Part shown: one piece after another, positions 8,117 through 16,256 of the stretch
Layout: the number at the start of each line of letters is the position of its first letter
Numbering within the stretch: the stretch's first letter is position 1
NCBI GenBank assembly: GCA_005880985.1
Contig: VBIQ01000012.1
Span: forward strand, 1 to 64,000
From: Chloroflexota bacterium
GTDB lineage: Bacteria > Chloroflexota > Dormibacteria > Aeolococcales > Aeolococcaceae
Reading direction: 5' to 3'
DNA length: 64,000 nt
Notes under the pieces: generated by a model
Databases searched by the model: none
Seen by the model: only the letters and a program-made list of their open reading frames with translations
Told to the model about the DNA's origin: nothing
Made by a program: the position numbers and the translations under genes

Positions 8117-8196
8117 CCCTTCTGAGTTCGAGATCCGCCGGGACGTCGCCGGCTCCGCGGGTGCGGGTGGCGGGCGGGCCGGCCGCCATGCTAAGA

Positions 8197-8237
8197 TTCT
8201 GAAATCTCAGAACGTTCGGCAAGTTTGCCAAGTTTGC
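8197..8237 (+). promoter_or_regulatory. Candidate operator upstream of the membrane-protein pair
   Basis: A perfect inverted repeat TTCTGA-N4-TCAGAA (8197-8212) is followed by two adjacent copies of CAAGTTTGC (8220-8228 and 8229-8237). The block ends 13 bases before the ATG of the next gene and is AT-richer than its surroundings. No regulator is encoded next to it. Confidence 0.35.
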
Positions 8238-8250
8238 AAGGAAGGGCAGC

Positions 8251-8748
8251 ATGACCGAGACACTGAAGGCGGCGCCGACCCCCCTTCGGCTGGCTCCGGC
8301 GCCATGGTTCGATAACCGGCAGGTCGCCCGGCTGCTCCGCTACGCGGCCATCCTCTACGCGGTTGCCTGGGCCGTCCACACCGGCGACCACCTCCGCCGC
8401 GGCGTGGGCGTCGAGACGGTCGAGGTGTCGACGCTCGGCGGCATCACGGCCATCGCGCAGCTCCTCGTCGTCGCCACCGTGTTCCTTCGTTGGCGCTGGG
8501 CGGCGCTGGCGGCGGCGGCGATCGGCTTCCCGGACGCCGTTGGGATCGCCGCGGTCCACCTGCTGCCGCACTGGAGCGCGTTCAGCGACGCCTTTCCCGG
8601 CGCGCACGGCACCGGCGTCACGGGCTTCTCCTGGTTCGCCGCCGTGCTCGAGATCGTCGGAGCGTTGGTCTTCGGGATGGCAGGCGTCCATGCCCTGCGG
8701 GCGGCCTCGCGAGGTCGCCAGGGCGTCCCGGCGGAGGGGTCGGCATGA
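8251..8748 (+). CDS. Membrane protein of unknown function
   Basis: A 165-residue protein with about four hydrophobic segments (roughly residues 28-45, 62-78, 84-105 and 125-150). I do not recognise a family. Conserved-looking polar residues inside the membrane (HTGDHLRRG, HLLPHW) could bind a ligand or metal, but this is speculative. GGAAGGGC precedes the ATG. The stop overlaps the start of the next membrane gene (ATGA), so the two are almost certainly translated together and may form a complex. Confidence 0.7.
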   Translation: MTETLKAAPTPLRLAPAPWFDNRQVARLLRYAAILYAVAWAVHTGDHLRRGVGVETVEVSTLGGITAIAQLLVVATVFLRWRWAALAAAAIGFPDAVGIAAVHLLPHWSAFSDAFPGAHGTGVTGFSWFAAVLEIVGALVFGMAGVHALRAASRGRQGVPAEGSA

Positions 8749-9149
8749 ACGTCCCGCTGATCGTCGCCGGATCCCTTGCCATCCTCGGCGCCGCCATCCA
8801 CGGTGTGGGAGGCGAGGTCCTCGTCGTGAGAAAGCTATCGCCGGGAATGCTGCCGTCCAGTCCCTTCGGTGGTTCGCGGATGACCAAGGCCATGATCCAC
8901 ATCTCGTGGCACATGACGACGATCGCCTTTCTCACCGTCGGATCCGCGCTCCTGCTGTCAGGCTCGGTCCCCCACGGTGGGGCCGCCCGGGAGAGCGGCC
9001 TGGTCGCCGCCGGCGCGTGCACCGGCTTCGCCGGGCTCGCGGTGGGACTTGGGGCTGCCTACACCCGGTCCCCTCGATCCCTGTTCCTTCATCCCGGCCC
9101 TGCCCTGCTCTCGGTCACCGCGGCGCTTGCGTGGTGGGGAGCTCTCTGA
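8745..9149 (+). CDS. Small membrane protein of unknown function
   Basis: A 134-residue protein with about four membrane segments, beginning NVPLIVAGSLAILGAAIHGVGGEVL and ending in a hydrophobic AALAWWGAL. The His in HGVGGE and the HISWHMTT segment recur within predicted helices. The frame is open further upstream, but ATG 8745 overlaps the preceding stop in ATGA and starts directly at a hydrophobic segment. No family was recognised. It is most likely the partner of the preceding membrane protein. Confidence 0.72.
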   Translation: MNVPLIVAGSLAILGAAIHGVGGEVLVVRKLSPGMLPSSPFGGSRMTKAMIHISWHMTTIAFLTVGSALLLSGSVPHGGAARESGLVAAGACTGFAGLAVGLGAAYTRSPRSLFLHPGPALLSVTAALAWWGAL

Positions 9150-9213
9150 AGAAGATGCCGGTTGCCGCGACGGCCTACGACCTCGGCTCGGATCGCAGCG
9201 GTCTGGCTCGACG

Positions 9214-9219
9214 GACAAT
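9214..9219 (+). promoter_or_regulatory. Candidate -10 box for the Ddn-like gene (leaderless)
   Basis: GACAAT ends 5 bases before GTG 9225 and 8 bases before GTG 9228, consistent with a message starting at the initiation codon. Confidence 0.35.
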
Positions 9220-9224
9220 GAGGC

Positions 9225-9629
9225 GTGGTGACGAGGCGGAACCGGCTCAAGCGCTCGGTCATGATGCTCGTGTGGCGTATCAGCAACCCGGCAAACCGGC
9301 TGCTCGCGGGGATCGCGCCGTGGTGGGTCCTGATCGAGACGGTCGGCAGGCGCACCGGCAAGCGACGCAGGACGCCGCTGGCGCGCGGCCCATGTGACGG
9401 TGACACGACCTGGCTCATCTCCGTCCACGGTAGGCATGCGTCCTGGGTCACGAACATCGACGACTCACCCACGGTGCGATTGCGGGTCAAGCGGCGGTGG
9501 CGCACCGGCACGGCATCAGTCGTCCGATACGACCCCGAGATCATTCGCAGGTTCCACCGCTACGCCCGTTTCGGTCCGGCGATCGTCGGCATCGACCCAG
9601 CCCTGATCCGCATCGACCTCCTGCCGTGA
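9225..9629 (+). CDS. Nitroreductase/deazaflavin (F420)-dependent family protein (Ddn-like)
   Basis: A 134-residue member of the Ddn/DUF385 split-barrel family, related to mycobacterial F420H2-dependent nitroreductase. The family signature is seen as ETVGRRTGKRRRTPLARG, followed by the strand-rich core DTTWLISVHGRHASWVTNI and the NP/DSP-x-V segment. The substrate is unknown. Such proteins imply that the host makes cofactor F420, though no F420 biosynthesis gene is in the window. GTG 9225 or 9228 is the start. It has no operon partner. Confidence 0.8.
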   Translation: MVTRRNRLKRSVMMLVWRISNPANRLLAGIAPWWVLIETVGRRTGKRRRTPLARGPCDGDTTWLISVHGRHASWVTNIDDSPTVRLRVKRRWRTGTASVVRYDPEIIRRFHRYARFGPAIVGIDPALIRIDLLP

Positions 9630-9687
9630 CGCCGGCGATGCTTACGCATCGTCACCTTCCTGTCCGTCTGTCGCTGACGTCGATGGG

Positions 9688-10623
9688 TCAACGGCGGGGG
9701 CTCGGCTCCTCGAAAGCGGCTCTGAGCCGAGCCGTGACCAGGTCAATCGCCTCCTCGGCGACAGAGGTGATCGAGCTCAGCCCGAAGAAGCCGTGTACCT
9801 GACCGTCGAAGCGTCGCACCTCAACCTCGACGCCGGCATCACGCAGTCGTTCGCCGTATGCCTCGCCTTCGTCGCGCAGGGGATCAAACTCGGCGGTGAT
9901 GATGAGCGCCGGTGCCACGCCACGCAGGGAGCTCGCATATAGCGGCGACACCCGGGGGTCCTTGGCATCCTGGCGTCCGCTCAAATAGTGATCAATGAAC
10001 CAGTCCATATCGTCTCGGGTGAGGAGGTAACCTTCGCCATACGCGTGATAGGACGCCGATGCCATGGTGCAGTCCGCGACGGGACAGAGGAGAACTTGGC
10101 AGTGCAGAGGCAGTCCCTGGTCACGCGCTCGTAAGGCGGTCACCGCGGCAAGGTTGCCGCCCGCGCTGTCCCCCCCGATGGCGACGCGCGTGGGATCGCC
10201 ACCCAACCTCGTGGCGTTGTCGATGAGCCAGAACAGGGCACTGAAGCAGTCGTCCGGTCCGGCAGGGAACGGCTCCTCGGGAGCCAATCGGTAGCCCACA
10301 GACACAACCAGCATCTCAAAGCCGGCAGCGAGCTTGCGACAGGTACGGTCAGCCGTTTCGAGATCGCCGATCACGAATCCGCCACCGTGAAACCAGACGA
10401 GCATCGGGAGTGGTCTTCCAATCGCGGATGCATAGACACGACCAGGAATGGCGCCGTCGATGCTGATGTCTTCAACTCGCTCGACGGTCACGGGGTCACC
10501 GTCGAGCATGGCGATGCGCTGGTACATCTGACGGCCCTGCTCGACCCCGGCCTCTCGCAGCGTCGGTACTCCAGCAGCGGCCACTTGGTCGAGCATCGGC
10601 CTGATGGCGGGGTCGAGTGACAT
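9688..10623 (-). CDS. Alpha/beta hydrolase, hormone-sensitive lipase type esterase
   Basis: A 311-residue carboxylesterase of the bacterial HSL family. The oxyanion-hole motif HGGGFVIGD (about residue 80), the nucleophile elbow GDSAGGN (about 150) and the late acid and His region (EFDPLRDEG, then VHGFFG) are all present and in order. It should hydrolyse short-chain esters in the cytoplasm; no signal peptide is seen. ATG 10623 is chosen because AGGAGCG lies before it; an in-frame upstream codon at 10656 lacks such a site. Confidence 0.9.
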   Translation of the reverse strand: MSLDPAIRPMLDQVAAAGVPTLREAGVEQGRQMYQRIAMLDGDPVTVERVEDISIDGAIPGRVYASAIGRPLPMLVWFHGGGFVIGDLETADRTCRKLAAGFEMLVVSVGYRLAPEEPFPAGPDDCFSALFWLIDNATRLGGDPTRVAIGGDSAGGNLAAVTALRARDQGLPLHCQVLLCPVADCTMASASYHAYGEGYLLTRDDMDWFIDHYLSGRQDAKDPRVSPLYASSLRGVAPALIITAEFDPLRDEGEAYGERLRDAGVEVEVRRFDGQVHGFFGLSSITSVAEEAIDLVTARLRAAFEEPSPRR

Positions 10624-10722
10624 GGCTCGCTCCTGGCGATGTCCAGCTCGAAGCACCGTGGGTGGCGGTGCGTCTGGGGACGGCGCGCGATGCCGACATC
10701 TGCACCGTCGGGCCCCAGCCTA

Positions 10723-11007
10723 TCAGCCTTCGATCCGCCCCTCCAAGCGAACTTTCACGGTATCGCCGGCTTCCTTCCCGATCGCCCTGCGGAGGTCGGC
10801 CTTCACGGGCAGCTTGTGCGTCCCATCGCCCATGGCCATGAATGAGCTGCGGAATGGATGCCCATCGATCGTGCCGCGGACCTTCACCAGCCCTCGAGTT
10901 CCAAAGTACTTGACCGAATCCGGCATGACCACATAGGTCCAGCCGCCCTTGTTGGGGCTTCGCTGCAGGGTGGCGGTGAATTGCTTGTTCACGCCGAGGC
11001 CCTCCAC
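10723..11007 (-). CDS. DUF1905 domain protein
   Basis: A 94-residue small beta-barrel protein of the DUF1905 family; function unknown. Recognisable parts are [20 protein letters not shown], the [22 protein letters not shown] segment and [19 protein letters not shown]. Family members often occur fused to or beside YdeI-type proteins; here the upstream neighbour is a YCII-like gene whose stop lies only a few bases before this start. GTG 11007 is listed; GTG 10992 (VNKQFTATL) is an equally good start. Confidence 0.82.
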   Translation of the reverse strand: MEGLGVNKQFTATLQRSPNKGGWTYVVMPDSVKYFGTRGLVKVRGTIDGHPFRSSFMAMGDGTHKLPVKADLRRAIGKEAGDTVKVRLEGRIEG

Positions 11008-11010
11008 CGG

Positions 11011-11205
11011 TCACCACTCCCGAAGCGGCCGGACCTCGATCGCTCCTCTGGCGACGGCGCACGGCGTCTTTGACACCAACTCGATGGCCTCATCGAGGTC
11101 GCGAGCTTCGATGACAGAGAACCCCGCGAGGAGCTCATCCTGCTCGCGCTTCGACAGGGCGTTCCAATCCTTCTCGTCACCGTACGCCAGACACAGGAAC
11201 TTCAT
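11011..11205 (-). pseudogene. YCII-related protein with internal deletion
   Basis: Only 64 codons, against roughly 100-120 in usual YCII proteins of this subgroup. The N-terminus KFLCLAYGDEKDWNALSKRE and the C-terminus IEARDLDEAIELVSKTPCAV ending in EVRPL match both ends of the family, but the middle (the helix and strand normally holding the RVRDG and GPFAETKEQLGG segments) is absent. The join is in frame, so a short protein may be made, probably without a complete ferredoxin-like fold. GGAGGAGCG before ATG 11205 is intact. Confidence 0.7.
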
Positions 11206-11279
11206 CGCTCCTCCTCGTCTCAGCGTCGCCTGCCCTGCGGAGGTAGACGGTATGCGGTCGCCGAGGCACGCTGCCCGCG

Positions 11280-12293
11280 CTAACGGGTGTGGTTCTTGGT
11301 GAGGTGCACGTGGACGATCCGGCCGGTTGCCTCGGTCACGAACAGATCGCGCTTCGGGTCGAAGGAGCCGAAGGCGACCGCGAACTGGACGGCGGTGGGG
11401 CTCACCAGACCTGACACCAGCAGGCATGACTGCCCGGTCGTTGGGTCCACCCGCAGCAACTCGCCCGACGCGAAGCCCACAACGTAGAGCCGGCCGTCGG
11501 GACCCACGGTGAGGTCGTCGAGCCCCTTGGGGAGCAGCGGGGCGTTCGGATCGGGCTGATAGATCGCCGGTTCCCGCGAGAGCGCGCCGAAGCTCAGCTG
11601 CGTGAGCGTGCGGTGGGCGGCTGGGTCGGCGAGCGGCACGAGTTCGATCGGTGAGCGCTGGTCCCAGGTGATCGCGGCGAAGAGGTCGGAGCCGGCGACC
11701 GCAACTCCGTTGGCTCCGTAGAAGGCGGCAGCCTGCTCCCAGGCGGTGTCACGGCTGCCGTCGGGGCGGATCCGCAGCACGCTCGGTGGCTGGTCCTCCG
11801 TGGACACGTACAGGAAGCCGGCGCCATCGAAGGCCGAGGCGTTCACGCCCGGCAGCCCGGAGACGAAGACACTCGGCGTGGGCCGCGGCAGCGTCGGATC
11901 GAAACGCACGACCCCATTTCCCGCGGGGCCACCCGAGGTGTTGGCGTAGATCAGGCCGTCGGGGCCCAACACCAGGCCGCCGGGCCCCGGCACCGGAACG
12001 GTCTCGGTCACGTTCCCGTTCGGGTCGTACCTCTCGAGGTGGTTGTCCTGGATGGGAGACACCCACATTCCGCCGTGCCCGTCAAAGGCCAGCTCCTCGC
12101 GCCAGTCCTTGAGCGGCACACCGCCAGGCCGGAACACGCTGACCGATGCGGTGACGGCAGGGCACGGCGCCTGGGTGAGAGGGCTTCCCAGGGCGGTGGT
12201 TCCCGGATGCAGTGCCACGACCTGCGCTGTCAGCGCCGCGATCCCGGCGGCAGCGAGCGTCGCCACCACCCGGCGACGACCCGTCGTCAGCAT
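11280..12293 (-). CDS. Secreted SMP-30/NHL-type beta-propeller protein
   Basis: A 337-residue exported protein: a signal peptide or membrane anchor with VVATLAAAGIAALTAQVVAL near residues 9-28, then repeated propeller blades such as GPDGLIYANTSGG, GAGFLYVSTED and VGPDGRLYVVGFASG. This resembles SMP-30/gluconolactonase or NHL-repeat propellers, which can be hydrolases or binding scaffolds; catalytic metal ligands are not certain. ATG 12293 puts the basic n-region of a signal peptide at the start; an open frame continues upstream without a signal. It diverges from the flavoprotein gene. Confidence 0.75.
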   Translation of the reverse strand: MLTTGRRRVVATLAAAGIAALTAQVVALHPGTTALGSPLTQAPCPAVTASVSVFRPGGVPLKDWREELAFDGHGGMWVSPIQDNHLERYDPNGNVTETVPVPGPGGLVLGPDGLIYANTSGGPAGNGVVRFDPTLPRPTPSVFVSGLPGVNASAFDGAGFLYVSTEDQPPSVLRIRPDGSRDTAWEQAAAFYGANGVAVAGSDLFAAITWDQRSPIELVPLADPAAHRTLTQLSFGALSREPAIYQPDPNAPLLPKGLDDLTVGPDGRLYVVGFASGELLRVDPTTGQSCLLVSGLVSPTAVQFAVAFGSFDPKRDLFVTEATGRIVHVHLTKNHTR

Positions 12294-12485
12294 CGCCAGT
12301 CTCCTCAACACCACTGAGCGCCGCCATCGCCGGCAGCCTCCCCCCACCACGAAGACGGTCCGAGGCCTTGCTTCATTGCGCCGGCGGCGATCACCGCCAG
12401 AGGGGCGCGTCTGAGCGATCTCGAGCACACCCTTGGTCCGCTTTCTTGACGGCTCGTCGCCTCGCAGGTAGCTTCCCGACTTCGT

Positions 12486-13724
12486 ATGGGTGAGCCAGTC
12501 GACGTCGTCGTGGTCGGTGCCGGCTCGGCGGGGCTGGCCGTCAGCCACGAGTTGGCGGCCGCCGGCGTGGACCACACTGTTCTCGAGAAGGGACGGACCG
12601 GCCAGACGTGGCGGGACCGTTGGGACAGCTTCTGCCTGGTGACGCCGAACTGGACCGTCCGGCTTCCCGGAGGGGAGTACGACGGGCCGGAGCCGCAGGG
12701 CTTCATGCTCCGCGACGACCTCGTCTCCCACCTCGAGCGATACGCGGCGAGCTTCAGCGCTCCCGTCCGCGAAGGGGTAGAGGTCACCGCACTGGATGCG
12801 GGCCCCGCGGGCGGGCTGCGGCTACGAACCTCGGCGGGTGAGATGCATGCGGCGGTGGTCGTCCTCTCTACCGGCGCCTATCAGCGGCCGTACCGGCCCG
12901 CCGGCGCCGAGACGCTGCCACCCGGACTGCTCCAGGTCGACGCGGAGGGGTACAGCAACCCGCACGGCCTCCCACCCGGGGCGGTGCTGGTCGTCGGCAG
13001 TGGCCAGACCGGGTGCCAGCTCGCCGAGGAACTTCACGAGGCCGGTCGCGATGTGTTCCTCGCCTGTGGTCGCGCCCCCTGGGCCCCGCGCCGACTCGAG
13101 GGTCGCGACATCGTCACGTGGGTCGCCGAGACGCCCTTCTTCGACACCACGCTCGCTGAGCTCCCCAACCCGCAGGCCCGCCTGGTTGCCAACATTCAGG
13201 CGACCGGCCACGGTGGTGGCCACGACCTCCACTTCCGGGTGCTCCAGGCGATGGGCGTCACGCTTCTCGGGCACCTCCGCGGCGCCGACGGTCAACGAGC
13301 CTACTTCGCGAAGGATCTCGCCGAATCCGTCGCCTTCGGCGACACGCGCTACAACGACCTTCGCGAGCTGATCGTCAAGACCTGTGCCGGCCGGGGCGTC
13401 CGCCCGCCGGAGATGCCCGACCCACCCCACTTTCGCGCTGATCCACCCGACTCGCTTGACCTGAAGGGTTTCGGCGCGGTGATCTGCACCTCGGGCTTCC
13501 GACCGGATTACCGGCGCTGGGTGGCCTTTCCGGACGCGTTCGATGACCTCGGATTCCCCATCCACCGGGATGGAGCGAGCACCGTGGTCGACGGGCTCTA
13601 CTTCGTCGGGGTCCACTTTCTTCGCAAGCGCAAATCGTCGCTGCTCTTCGGAGTCGGCGAGGACGCCGCCATCGTCGCCGGCGCGATCGCCGCGCGCCGA
13701 ACGGCGTCCATCCCGGGGACCTAG
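12486..13724 (+). CDS. FAD-dependent monooxygenase (CzcO/flavoprotein monooxygenase family)
   Basis: A 412-residue flavoprotein. The FAD motif GAGSAGLAVSHEL is at residue 12 and a second dinucleotide motif VVGSGQTGCQLAEEL near 166 should bind NADPH. Aromatic and charged residues of the active-site face (WRDRWDSFCLVTPNW) are typical of CzcO-like and flavin monooxygenases. It probably oxygenates a small hydrophobic substrate. The C-terminus GLYFVGVHFLRKRKSSLLFG is the usual closing FAD contact. It is convergent with the VOC gene. The substrate is not predictable. Confidence 0.88.
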   Translation: MGEPVDVVVVGAGSAGLAVSHELAAAGVDHTVLEKGRTGQTWRDRWDSFCLVTPNWTVRLPGGEYDGPEPQGFMLRDDLVSHLERYAASFSAPVREGVEVTALDAGPAGGLRLRTSAGEMHAAVVVLSTGAYQRPYRPAGAETLPPGLLQVDAEGYSNPHGLPPGAVLVVGSGQTGCQLAEELHEAGRDVFLACGRAPWAPRRLEGRDIVTWVAETPFFDTTLAELPNPQARLVANIQATGHGGGHDLHFRVLQAMGVTLLGHLRGADGQRAYFAKDLAESVAFGDTRYNDLRELIVKTCAGRGVRPPEMPDPPHFRADPPDSLDLKGFGAVICTSGFRPDYRRWVAFPDAFDDLGFPIHRDGASTVVDGLYFVGVHFLRKRKSSLLFGVGEDAAIVAGAIAARRTASIPGT

Positions 13725-13757
13725 ACGGGCGGAGGATCGAGCCTCGGCGAGCTGCCG

Positions 13758-14174
13758 TCAGGCCGTCGCCTTGGTTCGCTTGACCTCTTGCACGAGCCAG
13801 CTGTTGCCGTCGGGGTCGCTGAAGGACAGGAACGAGTTGTAATCGGCGCGCTGGGGATCCGGCCCCGACACCTGTCCGCCCGACCCGAAATGAAAGACCT
13901 CACTGACGTCGATCCCGCGCCGCACCAGCGCGGCCCGAGCGGCGTCGATGTCGCTGACGACCAGGTGCAGGCCCCGTAGGGAGCCTGCAGCCTCCGCGTT
14001 CCGCATGATGGTGATCGAGCACGCCGAGCCGGGCGGAGTCAGTTGCACGATCCGGAAGTCGTCGCCACTTCGGTGGTCGACATCCACCGTGAACCCGGCC
14101 TGTTCGCTGTAGAAGGCCTTGGCGCGGTCCACGTCCGAGACGGGAACCACGATCAGCTCAAGCTTCCAGTCCAC
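13758..14174 (-). CDS. VOC/glyoxalase superfamily protein
   Basis: A 138-residue member of the vicinal oxygen chelate fold, built of two beta-alpha-beta-beta-beta modules. Visible landmarks are the start DWKLELIVVPVSDVDRAKAF with YSEQAGFTVDVDHR, then LHLVVSDIDAARAALVRRGI, and the end SFSDPDGNSWLVQEVKR. Proteins of this kind include dioxygenases and antibiotic-binding proteins. The chemistry is unknown. The GTG start lies 6 bases after the stop of the His-rich gene, so it belongs to the same minus-strand operon. Confidence 0.88.
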   Translation of the reverse strand: MDWKLELIVVPVSDVDRAKAFYSEQAGFTVDVDHRSGDDFRIVQLTPPGSACSITIMRNAEAAGSLRGLHLVVSDIDAARAALVRRGIDVSEVFHFGSGGQVSGPDPQRADYNSFLSFSDPDGNSWLVQEVKRTKATA

Positions 14175-14180
14175 GGGCGG

Positions 14181-14327
14181 TCAGTGCTCGTCCCAGTGGC
14201 CCGCGTGCTGCGAGTGGGCGTGCCCCTCGTGGATGTAGTCGGTGTGACCGCCGTGCTCGGCGGCGGCGTGGCCGCAGCTCGACCCGTGGTCGTGGCCGTG
14301 GCCGTCGTGGACGCGGTGGTCTGTCAT
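14181..14327 (-). CDS. Histidine-rich metal-binding peptide
   Basis: A 48-residue peptide beginning TDHRVHDGHGHDHGSSCGH and ending AHSQHAGHWDEH, with 14 His residues and one Cys. It resembles small His-rich proteins encoded beside ArsR/SmtB metal sensors and cation transporters in actinobacteria, sometimes labelled zinc transporter accessory. It presumably buffers or sequesters Zn, Ni or Co in the cytoplasm. Its start overlaps the stop of the ArsR remnant (ATGA), and it is followed 6 bases later by the VOC gene. Confidence 0.75.
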   Translation of the reverse strand: MTDHRVHDGHGHDHGSSCGHAAAEHGGHTDYIHEGHAHSQHAGHWDEH

Positions 14328-14479
14328 CGGTGGATCTCCTCGGCGTGTCGGACGGCATCGGCGGCGATATGCGCCAGATGATCATCGTTGAGCGAGTAGG
14401 CTACCTCGCATCCCCGGCGACGCGAGGCGACGACGCCGGCCGCCCGCAGCACCCGCAGGTGCTGGGGCGGCGATTGCCT
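14324..14479 (-). pseudogene. Remnant of an ArsR-family metal sensor (C-terminal half)
   Basis: This frame reads SPPQHLRVLRAAGVVASRRR followed by EVAYSLNDDHLAHIAADAVR and ends HAEEIHR. That is the recognition helix, wing and last helix of an ArsR/SmtB repressor. The N-terminal half is missing: an in-frame TGA lies at 14480-14482. Just upstream another frame reads VVLLKAIAAP, like the start of an ArsR first helix, which suggests an internal deletion of about 30 residues with a frameshift. The stop still overlaps the His-rich gene start, the normal operon layout for a metal sensor and its target. Confidence 0.7.
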
Positions 14480-14531
14480 TCAGGAGCACGACGTCCGCGA
14501 GCCGAAGGTTCCAGAGCACCCCGCTGCGGTG

Positions 14532-16256
14532 TCAGTGCGCGGCGGCGCGCGAGTCCCCAGCCGGGCGGGTTCGCGGCAGCAGCAGCGACAGCAGTCCGGT
14601 CAACGCCCAGAACCCCGCGTTGAAGAAGAGGACTCGTTCCAGCGAGCCCACGAAGTCGTGGGCCAGCGCCGACTGAGCAGCCCCGCTGGTCGCGGCACTG
14701 ATCGGATTCGCGGTCTGGCCCCTTGACGGCGATGGGCAACCGGGCACGGGCTGGGTTGGGTCGCTCGACGATGTCTGTGTCTCGAAGCACCGGGTGAAGG
14801 TGGCCACCGTCGAGGCGACCGTCGGCGACGGCACGTGGGCGGCATTCAGCTGCGCTCGCAACGCGGGGGTGACATCGGCGGCTGCCGCGGGTGCCCGGCT
14901 CGACACCAGTCCGAAGAAGACGACGCCCACCACGGCCAGGCCGATGGCACCACCAAGCTGCTGGAACGTCGTCAGCACCCCGGACGCCGAGCCCGCGTGC
15001 CGCGGGGGCACTCCCGCCAGGATCAGGTTGAGCAGCGGGGCGATGACGGTCCCGAGTCCCAAGCCGCTGACCAGGAACGCCGGCACGATCTCGTAGCTGT
15101 TGACATTGACGCCGCGCAGGTGGAGGGTGAGCACCAGCCCGAGGATGCCCACGATGAGCAGGCCCGAGCCGATGGCGATGGTCCACTTGCCGAGTCGCGG
15201 CGCGACTCTCGTCGACATCGCCGACGCGAAGGCCGAGGCGATGCTCCAGGGGATGGTGGTGAGGCCGGCATGCAGCGCGCTGTATCCCAGACCGACTTGG
15301 AGCATCAGGCTGAAGGTGAAGAAGAACGCCGGGACGCCGGCGATGAAGACGGCGGAGATGATCACCCCGATGCGGAACGCCGGGATGGAGAACATCGAGA
15401 GCTGGACCAAGGGGAACCGGTTCAACGGCAGGGAGCGCTCGTAGATCACGAACAGCGCGAGCACAATTGGGCTCAGGCCCATGCAGATGAAGGTCCATGC
15501 GGGCCAGCCGGCAACCTGACCCTCGACCAGCGGGTACACCAGTAGGAGCAGGCCGACCGTGGCGATGGCGACGCCCACCACGTCGAGCCGGGTGGCGTTC
15601 GGCGCTCGCGACTCGCTGACGACGCGGGCGGCGCCGATCAGCGAGGCGATGCCGATGGGCAGGTTGACCAGGAAGATCCAGCGCCACGAGCTTCCGGTCA
15701 GGTCGTCACGGATGATCAGCCCGCCGACCAGCGGGCCGGCGATGGTCGCGATGCCGATGACGGCCCCCAGCAGTCCGAAGACTCGCGCCCGTTCGTGCGG
15801 TGGAAAGCTCACCTGGATCACGGAGAGCACCTGCGGGTACATCAGCGCCGCCATCACTCCCTGCAGCACCCGGGAGAAGTCGAGCATGACCGCGCTCTGG
15901 GCCAGGCCGCAGAGCACGGAGGCGGTCACGAAGCCGGACATGCCGATGATGAAAACGCGCTTGCGACCGTAGATGTCCCCCAGCCGGCCGCCGGTGATCA
16001 GCATGACGGCATAGGCGAGACCGTATCCCGCGACCACGAACTGGATGTCAGCGTTGTTGGCGGACAGGTTGTTGCGGATCGCCGGGATGGCGACATTGAC
16101 GATCGAGATGTCGAGCAGGACCATGAACAGGGCGGTCATCACGCTGGCCAGCGCGATCCACCGCCGCGGGTCGAGCTCCCCGTGCTCGGGGGACTGCCGC
16201 TCGGGGGTGGCGGGAGCGGGAGCGATGGTCCCGGGCACCGGCGGGGCGTCGGTCAT
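14532..16256 (-). CDS. MFS multidrug efflux transporter, DHA2 (EmrB/QacA) type
   Basis: A 574-residue inner-membrane drug:H+ antiporter with about 14 predicted membrane segments. Motif A-like GGRLGDIYGRKRVF lies after helix 2, and LLDISIVNVAIPAI is the DHA2 motif in helix 1. A long periplasmic loop near the C-terminus contains SSSDPTQPVPGCPSPSRG. The start overlaps the stop of the TetR gene by 4 bases (ATGA), so regulator and pump are one transcription unit and the pump is probably induced by a TetR ligand. Confidence 0.92.
   Translation of the reverse strand: MTDAPPVPGTIAPAPATPERQSPEHGELDPRRWIALASVMTALFMVLLDISIVNVAIPAIRNNLSANNADIQFVVAGYGLAYAVMLITGGRLGDIYGRKRVFIIGMSGFVTASVLCGLAQSAVMLDFSRVLQGVMAALMYPQVLSVIQVSFPPHERARVFGLLGAVIGIATIAGPLVGGLIIRDDLTGSSWRWIFLVNLPIGIASLIGAARVVSESRAPNATRLDVVGVAIATVGLLLLVYPLVEGQVAGWPAWTFICMGLSPIVLALFVIYERSLPLNRFPLVQLSMFSIPAFRIGVIISAVFIAGVPAFFFTFSLMLQVGLGYSALHAGLTTIPWSIASAFASAMSTRVAPRLGKWTIAIGSGLLIVGILGLVLTLHLRGVNVNSYEIVPAFLVSGLGLGTVIAPLLNLILAGVPPRHAGSASGVLTTFQQLGGAIGLAVVGVVFFGLVSSRAPAAAADVTPALRAQLNAAHVPSPTVASTVATFTRCFETQTSSSDPTQPVPGCPSPSRGQTANPISAATSGAAQSALAHDFVGSLERVLFFNAGFWALTGLLSLLLPRTRPAGDSRAAAH

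Larger units (their letters stand above)
7903..8250. other. Non-coding stretch after the acetyltransferase
   Basis: No gene is evident in 348 bases. It contains the right copy of the ssrA-end repeat, the tRNA-minihelix-like hairpin at 8083-8113, and an inverted repeat plus tandem repeat just before the next gene. Only shadow reading frames occur. Confidence 0.5.
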
